The notes under the pieces: generated by a model
Told to the model about the DNA's origin: nothing
Database searches by the model: none
Seen by the model: the letters and a program-made list of their open reading frames with translations, nothing else
DNA from: Mauremys mutica
Taxonomy: Eukaryota; Chordata; Testudines; Geoemydidae
Length of the DNA: 64,000 nucleotides
Reading direction: 5' to 3'
Assembly (NCBI RefSeq): GCF_020497125.1
Contig: NC_059072.1
Coordinates: forward strand, 68,579,697-68,643,696
Part shown: positions 24,479 to 36,154 of the stretch, one piece after another
Layout: every line of letters starts with the position of its first letter
Numbering within the stretch: the first letter of the stretch is position 1
Position numbers and translations under genes: made by a program

Positions 24479-25242
24479 GATAGGACCGATTGTTTTCTGA
24501 ACCACTATGGAAAGGGGTCTTTACAATTGGTGGAGGGTTCAGTTACCAAGTGCACAGAGGGTTAGCAATAAAATATCATGGTTCAGCATAACCTTCCTAG
24601 TGGGGGTGAAGAGTAGGAATTGTAGAGATGCTGGACTGGCTACTGTGGAGCTTTTCTCTTTTGGGGAAAAACAAATCAGCTATTTTCGGGGTGGTGAGAT
24701 TTGTTTCCCAAGAAAGCTCTGGTTAGGTGCAACAATTGAAATTTTTGAAAGTAGTCCTACATTTTACTCAGTTGTCTGAGTGATGACAGCAGCACTGTGA
24801 GGTCATCAGTTGATTTGCCTTATGTCATACCAGGGGTTCACCAGAGATTAGAGCGAGGATTCTCCCAACTCTCATTTTTAGAGGCCATGTGGGTGACTGT
24901 CACTTAGATTCATTTCAATCAATACAGTACTTACAGTGCAACATAATAACTCAATTGAATTTTATTTTAATTCCTATTAACTTTAGAGAACAAACACTGC
25001 CCCTCTCTTTTACGTGCACCCTTGCGTATGTATAATTCCGCCAGCACTGCCACACTAAATGCAACAACTGAAATTAGTCCACAGTATTACAGCCCTCAGG
25101 AGACTAGATATCTGCCATAGGCAGAGAATAAGAGTGATGGACATGCAGCTTGTGTGAGTGCTTTGCAGCGTGGTGTCTCCTCGTGTTGTAAATGGATTTT
25201 AGGTCATAGAACGATCAAAAGTTTTGAAATATAAGTAGTGAT

Positions 25243-25473
25243 CAGGGGCGGCTCCAGGCCCCAGCATGCCAAGCGCATGCTTGGGGTGGCAAGCCGTGGG
25301 GGGTGCTCTGCCGGTGGAGCCTGCGGGAGGTCCACTGAAGCCACGGGATCAGCGGACCCTCCGCAGGCACGCCTGCGGGAGGTCCACCGGAGCTGTGGGA
25401 CTGGCGACTGGCAGAGCGCCCCCCGCAGCATGCCGCCGTGCTTGGGGCGGCAAAATGTCTAGAGCCGCCCCTA
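25243..25473. mobile_element. hAT MITE, CAGGGGCGGCTC family, copy 2
   Basis: A 231-bp element with inverted ends CAGGGGCGGCTC and GAGCCGCCCCTA. It is flanked by a perfect 8-bp duplication, GTAGTGAT, at 25235-25242 and 25474-25481. Inside are repeated gcgggaggtcca and gaccctccgcaggcacgcc words. Only 0.76 kb from copy 1. Confidence 0.88.
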
Positions 25474-26814
25474 GTAGTGATTTAGGAATTTAGGAACTTC
25501 TTTAAATGAAATGAAATTAAGTTCACATATTCAAAACCACATTTGATTTTGAGCACTTCAGGCTTCTCTTTGGTAGAATTGTCTAAAAGTTCATGTTTAA
25601 ACAACCAACACACATGATCAGCTCTTATAGAAACACTTGTTTAGTTACATCCTTTTTACTATATGTTCAGTTTTATAAGCAATTTTCATATAGGACAGTT
25701 TGTATGGGAAAGTGTTATTTCAACCATTTCTTAAAAGGTATGGGCCCGGTTTTGAAGTTCTTACTGATTTTTATTTAATCTTTACTCAGACAAGGCTCCC
25801 CCTGTGTCTAGTCTTGACTCTGGTGTTGAGCAAGCACTGTCTGGTCAGAGACTCACAACCCATGCTAGGCTCTGCAGAGGCATAATATCAGCTGAAACTT
25901 GAGTGATAAGGCTCCACTTTGTTGAGGGCATAGCATTGATTTCTGGTGAGCAATCCCTGCCCTTTCCCCTGGAAGCAGAGTTCATGACTATACTTCCTTG
26001 CTCCCACAGTTTATGACTTTGGGGCCTATGGGGAGTGATATCATGCTGCTGGTGCCTCCCAGTGGCGGGAGGGGTTCTTTCCAGCCAGAGGCCAGGGAAA
26101 CAGTGACAGACCACTAGCCTGCAGTCCAGGTAAACAGCTCCAAGGTGGTATCTCTCAGCCAGGGCATTCAGAGGCTTAGCAAGTCACAGCACAGTCACTC
26201 ACCACTTCTCCTGCTTGCTAGATATTTGGTTGGCAGGCAATTGTAATTACTCTATCCCCAGCTTCCTACTGCAAGCTGTTCTTTTAGGATCCCTGCAGCA
26301 CCAGGGCTACAGAGCCCTGCGTGATCCCTGGAGGGCGATGGCATACATGGAGGTCAGGACCTCTAGAAGCGCAATCAAGGGAGTAGGCAACACATTTGTG
26401 TCAGCTCTACTATTTCTTTAGCTGCTTCATTGAACAAATCTAATCTTTCCTTTCTGTGCCCGCCTGTCCATCCACAGGTTTGGTCATGTCAGCAGTCAGT
26501 TTCCCTTCATCAGAATAAGAGACCATTAACTTAAATGAAAGCTTTGCCTGAGTGAAAACTCAGAAGGAGCTTCAATGTGACTGTATATTATACATAGCAT
26601 ATGCTGATTGAATATGCATTCTTATTAACCAGTTACAGTACAGACCTACATTAGAAACAGAGCCCTGGGAAATAAAATCACACATATTTATGTTGTTCAA
26701 CAGTGACATCTTTGATAATTTGGCAGCAACCACCATCCAAATGGTCAGTCAGGCCTGTAACTGTTGGGTCATTGGCTATTCTCTCTCCCTCAACCAGTAC
26801 ATTCAGGTTGTGTC

Positions 26815-27335
26815 TACATCTTGCTCTTTCGTCCTGCATAATGTTTCTAAGATTTGACCTTTTTCAGCTAAAACATCGTTCAAACCTTTATCACCTCCTA
26901 TTTTGATTACCACAGTTTCCTCTTGTTCTATGGCCCCCCTGAGGCTCACATAGTCACCATTCTGGCTTCCTTCCCACACTCCAGTTGGTTCATCCTCCTG
27001 GTCCATTCCTTAGTTCTTACTATATCACTCCTGTCTTTCAATCCCTCTCTCTTTTCTTTGCTCTCTTTTCCCACTACATCAAGTTCAAACTTCTTTTCCT
27101 TATCTCCAAGGCCCTTCACAGGTTTCCTTCCTTTCCTGTCTGCTCTTGTCTCTTACTATGGTGCTCCACTTCATCACTGGCACTAGCCTTGTCTACCCTC
27201 TTGTCTGCTTCTCCTCCAGCCATTCTCCTCCTCCTCCTTCCAAGCTGCCCCTTTATGCATGGATCACCCTCCTCAAAGTAATAGCTATGACCACCACCGT
27301 CTCCTCCTCCAAATCCCTGCTTGACTTTCTTTAAT
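26815..27335 (+). repeat. Possible LINE C-terminal fragment
   Basis: The text coding for IKFKLLFLISKALHRF (about 27078-27125) resembles the C-terminal reverse-transcriptase region of L2/jockey-type LINEs. The surrounding C/T-rich sequence follows that family's usual wording in reptile genomes. No intact frame. A similar C/T-rich piece at about 31430-31690 may be another fragment of the same family. Low certainty. Confidence 0.4.
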
Positions 27336-27496
27336 GAAACGTACAGATAATTAGCTAGTTCATTAAGGGTGATTTGAAAAAAGAAGTGCTGGGGTGTATT
27401 TAATGTGCAATTATTTTATTTTTTAATAGTCATATAAATATACATAATGTATATTAAATATATATTTTGATTCCTTTCTTGCCACCCTCATTGCTT

Positions 27497-27625
27497 CTTG
27501 CATTAGATCAGGAGCTTTTTTTTTTTTACAAAGAACTGTGTCTTCCTATGTGTTTGTACGTATAGAGTCCTTATCTGGATTGAGGCCTTTGACCATTACC
27601 GTGATCGAAATGATAATGAAGTATA
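27497..27625 (+). repeat. SINE/LINE 3' tail module
   Basis: Holds 'aactgtgtcttcctatgtgt', 'ttgtacgtatagagtcctta' and 'tctggattgaggcct', the same ordered words as the tail of the SINE at 35700-35815. This looks like the 3' end of a sauropsid SINE, or of the LINE that mobilises it. Confidence 0.5.
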
Positions 27626-29003
27626 AGTGTGGTAGACTGTAAAGGAACTTTGGTTGGAAGGAGAGTGGCCCTGATGTTGAATTTCAAGGGTGGTGATTTA
27701 AAAAGGAATAAAATTAGGGAGATTCCCATTGCACTTGAAAAATGTACTTAAAATATTCTATATTAATAAAGTTTGATTTCATACTAACTTACTATTGTAC
27801 AAGAGTACAATATTAAATAAATCTCATTTCAATATTTTTTGTAAAATGAGAGAAGGAGAAAAATGAGTGGTGGACAAAGGAGAGAACAAAGACAGGCAGA
27901 ACTGTAATGAAAGAGATATGTGAGAAACTTTCTATATCTTTCTCTAGATACTCTCTCTTCACTGAAGTTCACAGGCTTCTTTTCTTCATTGAACCTCACA
28001 TATAAAAGAATCTGAAATTAATGATTAGTGACACCATTGTGCGGTGTCATAATTTCTTCTTTATGTTTGTTGTTATACATATGGAGGCTGTTCAGAGGAT
28101 TGGTTTGTTTATTTAGAATTTGATTTATGTAATATTTTCATTTTGTGCTTACTGTATTTCATGATTGTTAGTGCACCATGTAACACACCTACTACTACAC
28201 AGTGAGTATTCCTGTGTTCCCCAAACATTTGAAACCTGAGCCCCCTGAAAATCATCTTAATTTATATATCTTTCTTCCCAAGCCCTACTCAATTCCACCC
28301 CTCACACTCAAACTTTAGGAAACTGTACAATACGTCTCTCCTTTATACATATATAAATCGGGCGTGTGTGTTATGCATATACACACAAATGTGTTTGTAT
28401 GTGTATTCATGCAAAACAGTTAATTTAGAACCCATGAAACAATTGTGAATATTGTCAATAACATTTCAGGGGGTTCTTCCCAAGTTTAACTACTTGTTAC
28501 TACCTCAAGTTCAATTGCAAAATATAATTATTCATGAGTACATACATATACTCTTCTGTGGCTCTTCTCTGAGGAGATTTACTTTTGTCAGTCTCTAAAG
28601 AATGGTGTCCGAACCCTGGGTAGGGCATGCCAGCTCCTTAAATTTGGGAAGTGAGAGTCCCACAGTCTCCTTCAAATTCCCCTTGAGTCTTTGCAACGTC
28701 AACTGCAGTTAGCATAGCCTGCAGCATATTCTAGTTGTTGTCTTCTCCAGTTGGGTGAGGGAGCCCACATGCTAAATCCAACAAAAATTACAAAGTCCCT
28801 GGAGAAAAACTCAGGGAACTTATCATGCCTCCTGGCCAGTCCTTTGTGCTCTCTTTCCCAATTGCACCACATTTTGGAAAATGCTAGTTTTGAATGCTGT
28901 GGAAGAGTCAGATATAGCAACAGTTTGTGGTATCTATTGTATGTTGGAGCATTTTGCTATCCTGGACACTTTTACTGCTTTTTTTCATTCATAAATTTGT
29001 AAT

Positions 29004-31209
29004 ACTGAATGAGATTACAGTGGAACTGAATGACCATAATACAATAGCATTCAACATCCCTGTGGTGGGAAGAACACCTCAACAGCCCAACACTGTGGCA
29101 TTTAATTTCAAAAGGGGGAACTATACAAAAATGAGGGGGTTAGTTAAACAAAAGTTAAAAGGTACAGTGACTAAAGTGAAATCCCTGCAAGTTGCGTGGG
29201 CCCTTTTTAAAGACACCATAATAGAGGCCCAACTTCAATGTATACCCCAAATTAAGAAACACAGTAAAAGAAGTAAAAAATAGCCACCGTGGCTTAACAA
29301 CCATGTAAAAGAAGCAGTGAGAGATAAAAAGACTTCCTTTAAAAAGTGGAAGTCAAATCCTAGTGAGGCAAATAGAAAGGAGCACAAACACTGCCAGCTT
29401 AAGTGCAAGAGTGTAATAAGAAAAGCCAAAGAGGAGTTTGAAGAACGGCTAGCCAAAAACTCCAAAGGTAATAACAAAATGTTTTTTAAGTATGTCAGAA
29501 GCAGGAAGCCTGCTAAACAACCAGTGGGGCCCTTTGACGATCAAAATACAAAAGGAGCGCTTAAAGACGATAAAGTCATTGCGGAGAAACTAAATGGATT
29601 CTTTGCTTCAGTCTTCACGGCTGAGGATGTTAGGGAGATTCCCAAACCTGAGCTGGCTTTTGTAGGTGACAAATCTGAGGAACTGTCACAGATTGAAGTG
29701 TCACTAGAGGAGGTTTTGGAATTAATTGATAAACTCAACATTAACAAGTCACCGGGACCAGATGGCATTCACCCAAGAGTTCTGAAAGAACTCAAATGTG
29801 AAGTTGCGGAACTATTAACTAAGGTTTGTAACCTGTCCTTTAAATCAGCTTCGGTACCCAATGACTGGAAGTTAGCTAATGTAATGCCAATATTTAAGAA
29901 GGGCTCTAGAGGTGATCCTGGCAATTACAGACCGGTAAGTCTAACGTCGGTACCGGGCAAATTAGTTGAAACAATAGTTAAGAATAAAATTGTCAGACAC
30001 ATAGAAAAACATAAACTGTTGAGCAGTAGTCAACATGGTTTCTGTAAAGGGAAATCATGTCTTACTAATCTATTAGAGTTCTTTGAAGGGATCAACAAAC
30101 ATGTGGATAAGGGGGATCCAGTAGACATAGTGTACTTAGATTTCCAGAAAGCCTTTGACAAGGTCCCTCACCAAAGGCTCTTACGTAAATTAAGCTGTCA
30201 TGGAATAAAAGGGAAGATCCTGTCATGGATTGAGAACTGGTTAAAAGACAGGGAAAAAAGGGTAGGAATTAATGGTAAATTCTCAGAATGGAGAGGGGTA
30301 ACTAGTGGTGTTCCCCAAGGGTCAGTCCTAGGACCAATCCTATTCAATTTATTCATAAATGATCTGGAGAAAGGGGTAAACAGTGAGGTGGCAAAGTTTG
30401 CAGATGATACTAAACTGCTCAAGATAGTTAAGACCAAAGCAGATTGTGAAGAACTTCAAAAAGATCTCACAAAACTAAGCGATTGGGCAACAAAATGGCA
30501 AATGAAATTTAATGTGGATAAATGTAAAGTAATGCACATTGGAAAAAATAACCCCAACTATACATACAATATGATGGGGGCTAATTTAGCTACAATAAGT
30601 CAGGAAAAAGATCTTGGAGTCATCGTGGATAGTTCTCTGAAGATGTCCACGCAGTGTGCAGAGACGGTCAAAAAAGCAAACAGAATGTTAGGAATCATTA
30701 AAAAGGGGATAGAGAATAAGACTGAGAATATAGTATTGCCCTTATATAAATCCATGTTACGCCCACATCTCGAATACTGTGTGCAGATGTGGTCTCCTCA
30801 CCTCAAAAAGGATATTCTGGCACTAGAAAAGGTTCAGAAAAGGGCAACTAAAATGATTAGGGGTTTGGAGAGGGTCCCATACGAGGAAAGATTAAAGAGG
30901 CTAGGACTCTTCAGCTTGGAAAAGAGAAGACTAAGGGGGGATGAGATAGAGGTATATAAAATCATGAGTGATGTTGAGAAAGTGGATAAGGAAAAGTTAT
31001 TTACTTATTCCCATAATACAAGAACTAGGGGTCACCAAATGAAATTAATAGACAGCAGGTTTAAAACAAATAAAAGGAAGTTCTTCACGCAGTGCACAGT
31101 CAACTTGTGGAACTCCTTACCTGAGGAGGTTGTGAAAGCTAGGACTATAACAATGTTTAAAAGGGACCTGGATAAATTCATGGTGGCTAAGTCCATAAAT
31201 GGCTATTAG
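29004..31209 (+). pseudogene. CR1 ORF2 reverse transcriptase, one in-frame stop
   Basis: An open frame of 630 codons (29317-31209) continues upstream in the same frame to about 29004, interrupted only by one TAG at 29281-29283. Counting from 29317, visible reverse-transcriptase landmarks are SPGPDGIHP near residue 145, YLDFQKAFDK at 273-282 (first catalytic Asp), SGVPQGSVLGP near 330, and FADD at 361-364 (paired catalytic Asp). The C-terminal region includes EKDLGV, LEKVQKRATKMIRG, KRRLRGD and ends SINGY. This is the usual CR1 order. The apex endonuclease domain that precedes reverse transcriptase in CR1 is absent. Codon 29317 is GTG in mid-ORF, so it is not a true start. The protein would act on RNA to copy the element into the genome, but this truncated copy is not expected to be functional. 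Confidence 0.9.
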
Positions 31210-31410
31210 CCAGGATGGGAAAGAATGGTGTCCCTAACCTCTGTTCATCAGAGGATGGAGATGGATGGCAGGAGAGAGATCACTTGATCATTGCCTGTTA
31301 GGTTCACTCCCTCTGGGGCACCTGGCATTGGCCACTGTCGGTAGACAGATACTGGGCTAGATGGACCTTTGGTCTGACCCGGTACGGCTGTTCTTATGGT
31401 CTTATGTTCT
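29004..31410 (+). mobile_element. CR1 LINE, 5'-truncated, well preserved
   Basis: About 2.4 kb of a CR1 non-LTR retrotransposon: the reverse-transcriptase part of ORF2 (to the TAG at 31207-31209), a 200-bp 3' UTR, and a terminal ttcttatggtcttatgttct tail of short repeats. CR1 copies end in such short units and normally lack a clear target duplication, and none is seen here. The 5' part (ORF1 and endonuclease) is missing, so it could not move by itself. It is much less decayed than the other LINE pieces here, implying recent insertion. Confidence 0.93.
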
Positions 31411-31871
31411 TTATATATGGCATGTTGCTCTTACTTTCCAGGTTCTTTCTCCATATGCACCTGTATCACTCATCATACTGTCCTCTTCACTGTACCAGGG
31501 ATTCCATACTCCACATTTCATTTGTCCACTTCTCCAAGTTATTTCACTAAGCCTTTCTCCCCACTACCTGCTATGCAAGTTATGGCATTCCTCAGCTGGC
31601 TGACAAGCCCACTACCCTCTCAGTCAGAACTCTCCTGAAAACCAATCTTTCTTGTGATTCACACAAGAAGATATAACAGACAAGTTGGTAAGATAACATG
31701 ATTATGTGTGATATGATACTGATATATATGTATACCTAAACAGACACAAACCCTAGCAATAGCTTTGATCCTCCAGTTTGTTACAGCAGTGTCACATTGT
31801 AACTCCAGAAAAATCCATGGAGTTATTTACTGGCAGAAAACTGTTATAATGAAGAATTAGTCCCTATATAG

Positions 31872-31876
<5 letters not shown>

Positions 31877-31908
<32 letters not shown>
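31877..31908. repeat. (GT)n microsatellite
   Basis: Sixteen uninterrupted GT units in intronic DNA; likely to vary in length between individuals. Confidence 0.95.
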
Positions 31909-31911
<3 letters not shown>

Positions 31912-32722
31912 CAATATGGTGAGAGTGTGTATTATAGAGGTGCTGGTTATGAATTGAGTTGCATTTTGTATCTAAAGTAGTTCTGTTTTGTGCTTTGTTT
32001 TGTATGAAAACATATGAACAGCATGTTCTCCACAAAATTCCAGTGCTTACTCTTTGATTTGCAAGTAAATTTGCAAGTAAATCTATTAATTTGTTTATGA
32101 ATTAAAATTAATTAAAATCTGGGTTATTTAAGAAGTTAAAGGAATTAAATTAACAACCTTAACTCTGCCCTGCATTGATGCTAGGTAGAAACAAGTTATC
32201 ATGAATCTCTATTGTGATTTTAAAAATCATTTTAATATAATCTGGGACCACAAACACTGAAAAGACCATGGGATTATTTCATGATGTCAGTACAAGGAAG
32301 AATAAGGTTGCTTGAGTGTCTTAACTATGCATTTCTTACTTTAATATGTTTGGATTTCTGTTAAGTGTAACCTTAACCCTGAATTTTCTGGATTTATAGT
32401 ACTTAGTTTTGAAATAAATACAACATTCATGTATTTTTTTTTACTCTTAAGTTAATGATACATGTTCTCAACCTTAACTCCATCTCAAAAAAATTTATTT
32501 CTGTCCAGTAAGATATATGCCCAAAGCCTGAGCTGGTATAAGATGGCATAGCTCTGACTGCCGTGGAGTTGATGGAGTTCTGGTGATTTACTCTAGCTGA
32601 GAATATGGCTTATTATATAAAGCCATTGTGGCATTCAAACTTGTATTATCAGGATGTGGCCCATCACTACCTGGCAATGACATAAAAGAGTTGGTTAAGA
32701 TGAACACTTAAACTTACTACCA

Positions 32723-33870
32723 AAAAACAGTTTCCAGTTGCTTCCATCTATATCACACAAAGGCCAACCAACAGCTTACCTTCCTGAATAAACACAGACT
32801 GGCAGCAGTGGCTCCAGGCACCAGCGCTCCAAGTGCATGCCTGGGGCGGCAAGCCAGTCCCTGCGAAGGCGGCAGTCAGGCAGCCTTCGGTGGCTTGCCT
32901 GCGGGAGGTCCGCCAGTCCCGCAGATTCGGTGGCAATTCAGTGGTGGGTACGCCAAAGCCGCGGGATTGGCAGACCTCTTGCAGGCATGCTGCTGAAGGC
33001 TGTCTGACTGCCGTGCTTGGGGCGGCAAAAAAGCTAGAGCTGCCCCTGCAGACTGGATCATGATCCAAGTCTGTGTATCTAGGTGTCACTCTGGACCGTA
33101 CCTTCACTTTCAAGGAACACCTTACCAAGACTTCCCTTAAAATAAAGACAAGAAACAACATGATCAAGAAACTTGCTGAATCTACCTGGGGAGCCAGTGT
33201 GCAGATATTAAGAAATTCTGGTCTTGCATTGTACTATTCTGTCACAGAATATTGCTCCCTGGTGTGGCTCAGCCATTTTCAGAGAGGACTAGTAAACACT
33301 CAACTGAATGAAATCATGTTTATAATAACAGGTACCATGAGGATGATCATTCTGGGCTGGCTATTGGTCCTGTCCAATATCATCCCTCCTGACATCAGGC
33401 AGCAAGTTGCCTTACAGAATTTGCTCCGGAAGTTGCAAAATATGTCACCTCTATCCTTATTTAAAGATGTGTTTAATCCACCTGGTGCATTTTAGCTCAA
33501 AGTACCTGTTTGGACAATTACCCTAAGAGATTTTTTTGTGATCTTCAAGTGGCATACTCGGTGACAAGAACAAAGCTTCAAATATAGCCAATGACTATCT
33601 TGTGACAGATCCAACAGTCCAGTCCCCTGGTTTTGACCTTCCATGCCATCTTTGGGTAAAGCTCAGTCACTTGAGATGTGGAGTGATTAGATGTGCCACT
33701 AATAACTGTAAGTGGAGTCTTTGTGACTTTTCCCTTTGCCACTGTGGCCAGTTAGCAGATGTAGGCCATGTACTTTCAGGCTGAATCCATCAGCAAGGAT
33801 TTGCTGGTTCCCTCATGGACTTGCATAATGCCCTTTCTTCAACTATTGAATGGTTAAGATACTTAGGCTA
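32723..33870 (+). pseudogene. Jockey-like LINE C-terminal relic
   Basis: After removing the hAT MITE at 32803-33048, the frame runs from a KT...FHL block and a KANQQLTFLNKH block (32725-32795), through a position with one base apparently lost (near 33064), into YLGVTLDRTFTFKEHLTK (33075-33128), an AEST-WGAS block and an EYCSLVWLSHF block. From 33600 come a PGFDLP block, a decayed C-x-C-G...H-type cysteine/histidine motif near 33740-33775 and a final WLRY near 33850. This order (post-RT thumb, W-x8-R region, C-C-H motif, terminal WL) is that of a jockey-like non-LTR element common in vertebrates. It is fragmented by stops. The RT catalytic region is absent. Confidence 0.72.
32803..33048. mobile_element. 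hAT MITE, CAGGGGCGGCTC family, copy 3
   Basis: A 246-bp element with ends CAGCAGTGGCTCC and AGAGCTGCCCCTG. It is flanked by a perfect 8-bp duplication, CAGACTGG, at 32795-32802 and 33049-33056. The interior matches the copies at 24238 and 25243 (cttgcctgcgggaggtccgc, gcaggcatgctgc, cttggggcggcaaaa). It interrupts the jockey-like relic, so it is younger than that insertion. Confidence 0.9.
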
Positions 33871-33989
33871 ACACATTTGGTTTGACTGTCCATGTAGAAG
33901 CAATTGCAACATATATAGCACCTGGTCATCTTACTTAAAGATTGTTCTTCCTTTTACCTTCCATCCATCTATCTGTCAGTTTTGTCTTA

Positions 33990-34075
33990 TTTAGAGTTTA
34001 ATCTCTCAGGGGCAAAGTAGTATGTCTTTGCTTGTATTTGGAAAGTGCCTACCAAGCACACTGAGTGAAGAAGCA
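33990..34075 (+). repeat. Possible SINE/LINE 3' tail module
   Basis: Text 'tttagagtttaatctctcag', 'gggcaaagtagtatgtcttt' and 'ggaaagtgcctaccaagcac' follows the same word order as the tails at 35700 and 27540. Diverged. Confidence 0.35.
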
Positions 34076-34695
34076 TTCATTCAAACAGGATAAGTGTTTT
34101 CTTTCCTGATTTAACTTGAGTCAAGTTATTTACTGTCAAGAGAATAGATACATTTTTATGAATAGAAAGGATTTTTTTTTCCACTAGACCTGTTAAACCG
34201 ATTCGTTTTACAGCTTGACAAGGAAACAAGTCATCCACTGCCTGGAGTAAAGCACTTAAATCATCAATAAATGGCCATTTTGCCCTGCAAAGAGAGTCGA
34301 GTTCACTTCTCTAGACTCCATATGTCATTCCTCAAATGGGCAAAGGGTTGGCAGAGCTGCAGAAGTGGCACGCTCAGCTCTGGGAGTGATATGGTGGAGC
34401 GCAGTGCCTGTGAGTCTGTCAGGTCATTCAAAGGGTAATGCTGGCAGGTTCCAAAGAGAGTCCTGTCCAGTAGCACGGATTCAATCATCTGTGTCTCTGA
34501 TTTACGGACTTGCAAGGAGGTCTGGGTCTGGATTACAAGAGTTTGCAGAAGGTACAAATCTGTGTAGATCCACTGTCCAGTTCATTGCTTGCACGAATGA
34601 GGGGAAGTGAAAATTATACACTCAGTGATACTATGCTGTTGCGATAACTAGAAGGTCTGCACATTTTTTTTCTCCTTTGGGCATAATGCATTGCA

Positions 34696-35140
34696 CATAC
34701 CAGGGGCTCCTTTCATCCCTCCATTCCCCCACCCAAAAGCTTCCTGTGTGCCACTCTCCCATCCCCCTCTAATTCAGAGACTCTTTTGCAACCCCTCTTC
34801 CCCATGCCAGGGGTTCTGTGTGTGTCCCCAATCCCCCTTTTGCTACATGTCCCTCTCCCCCTATACCATTGGTCCCCATTCTCATCTCCATGCCAGGAGT
34901 TCAGTGTGTCACCTCATTTCCTCCTCTCCATGGCTCCATTTCTCACTTCACCATCATGCCAGGGGCTCTGTGTATCCTCCATATCCCTCTCCCCTCATAG
35001 CATTATTCCTCATTCTCCCCTACATGTCAGGGGCCCCGGTGCCCCCGCTTTGCTGACGTGCCTCTCATTCCTCCTTTTCCACCATAACAGAGTCCCCCAT
35101 TTCCCCCCTGCTCTGGGGGTTCTCTGTGTACCCCCTGTCC
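34696..35140. repeat. Degenerate minisatellite, CATGCCAGGGGTTCTGTGTG unit
   Basis: A strongly C/T-biased tract with a recurring marker word (catgccaggggttctgtgtg and variants) at 34696, 34803, 34889, 34955, 35023 and about 35108. Spacing is 66 to 107 bases. Between markers the filler repeats as 'cctctccccctcatagcatt'-type text. The long proline/serine-rich open frames here are a by-product of the composition. Confidence 0.7.
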
Positions 35141-35528
35141 CTCCCCCTCATATCCTTCCTTTCTCCATCATTAGCTTTAGAGTCAGAGTGGAGATTGGCT
35201 GAGTTACCTGTGGTATCACAATGGTCTAGGACTCTTGGTGTGACATAGATACATGACTTCTTGTAGCTGTACACCAGCCGGGTGTAATTCATAAAACCAA
35301 AATTGCTGAGAACTTAAAAACTGGATGGTAACAGACTGGAAATCCCAGTGATGATGGAACCTGGTGATATTCTGAACAAAAAGAGCTCTCAGCCATGCCT
35401 GTAGCTGTTTCCATTGCTTCTTAATGACTCTGCAGATGCAATAGGCTTCAGAGTGACACACACAGAGTGTGATAATCCCAGAATCTTATTATACAGAATA
35501 GGGGAAGGACATGTGACAAGAGGAAGCA

Positions 35529-35815
35529 TGGCCTTGTCATTAAGGGGCTGGACGAAGATCTGGGATCCATTCCTGGCTCTCCTACTGATTCTCTGTGTGA
35601 CCTTGTCTGAGTTACTTATTCTTTTGGTGGATCAGTTGCCATCTGTAAAATGGGGATAATACTGCTTCCTTCCTCCCACCCTCCTGTCTTGCCTGTTTAG
35701 AGTGTAAACTCTTCAGGGCGGAACTGTCTCTTACTATGCGTTTGTATAGTTCCATACATAGCGGGCTCCTAACTGAGATTGGGCACTATAATAAAACAAA
35801 TATTTATAATAATTA
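35529..35815 (+). repeat. MIR-like SINE, near full length
   Basis: Ordered landmarks: ggccttgtcattaaggggct (tRNA-derived head), gatctgggatccattcctgg, ctctgtgtgaccttgtctga, gccatctgtaaaatggggat, then a tail with gtgtaaactcttcagggcgg and gactgtctcttactatgcgt... ending in gggcactataataaaacaaa. This is the plan of a MIR/CORE-type SINE with a LINE-derived tail. The head-to-tail length (about 287 bp) suggests it is nearly complete. Confidence 0.72.
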
Positions 35816-36154
35816 ATAAGAAATGTAACCTAATACAACTATTGGTTTTTAATTCATCAATCATCCACTTCTTCTTAGAAACAATTCCAGGTATCTCTTA
35901 TATTCATTTCTACTTTTTCTCCCTTCAGTTACTTAATCAAATCATTCTTTTAATTCTCACCATCTGTATTTTTTAAATCACTGATTTTTATGCACCCTGG
36001 TTGTGGTAGACTCCTGAAAGTCTTTAAATCAAGGCTTTTTAAAAGCTGTGGAAGCTGTGGGCTTGATGCTGAAATTACTGGGTGCGAGTTCTATAACTGC
36101 AAAGGTATTTCTGCTGGAAACAAGGCAGCAGTGAAGAGGAAGAATATGCAGTAA

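Noticed and set aside
24178..24565. Clustered open frames on both strands around 24.3 and 25.3 kb
   Set aside because: These coincide with copies of the hAT MITE. CpG-rich non-coding DNA explains the lack of stops.
34691..35202. Proline/serine-rich open frames of 121 and 138 codons
   Set aside because: They follow the C/T-rich minisatellite; no start context, splice sites or recognisable domain.
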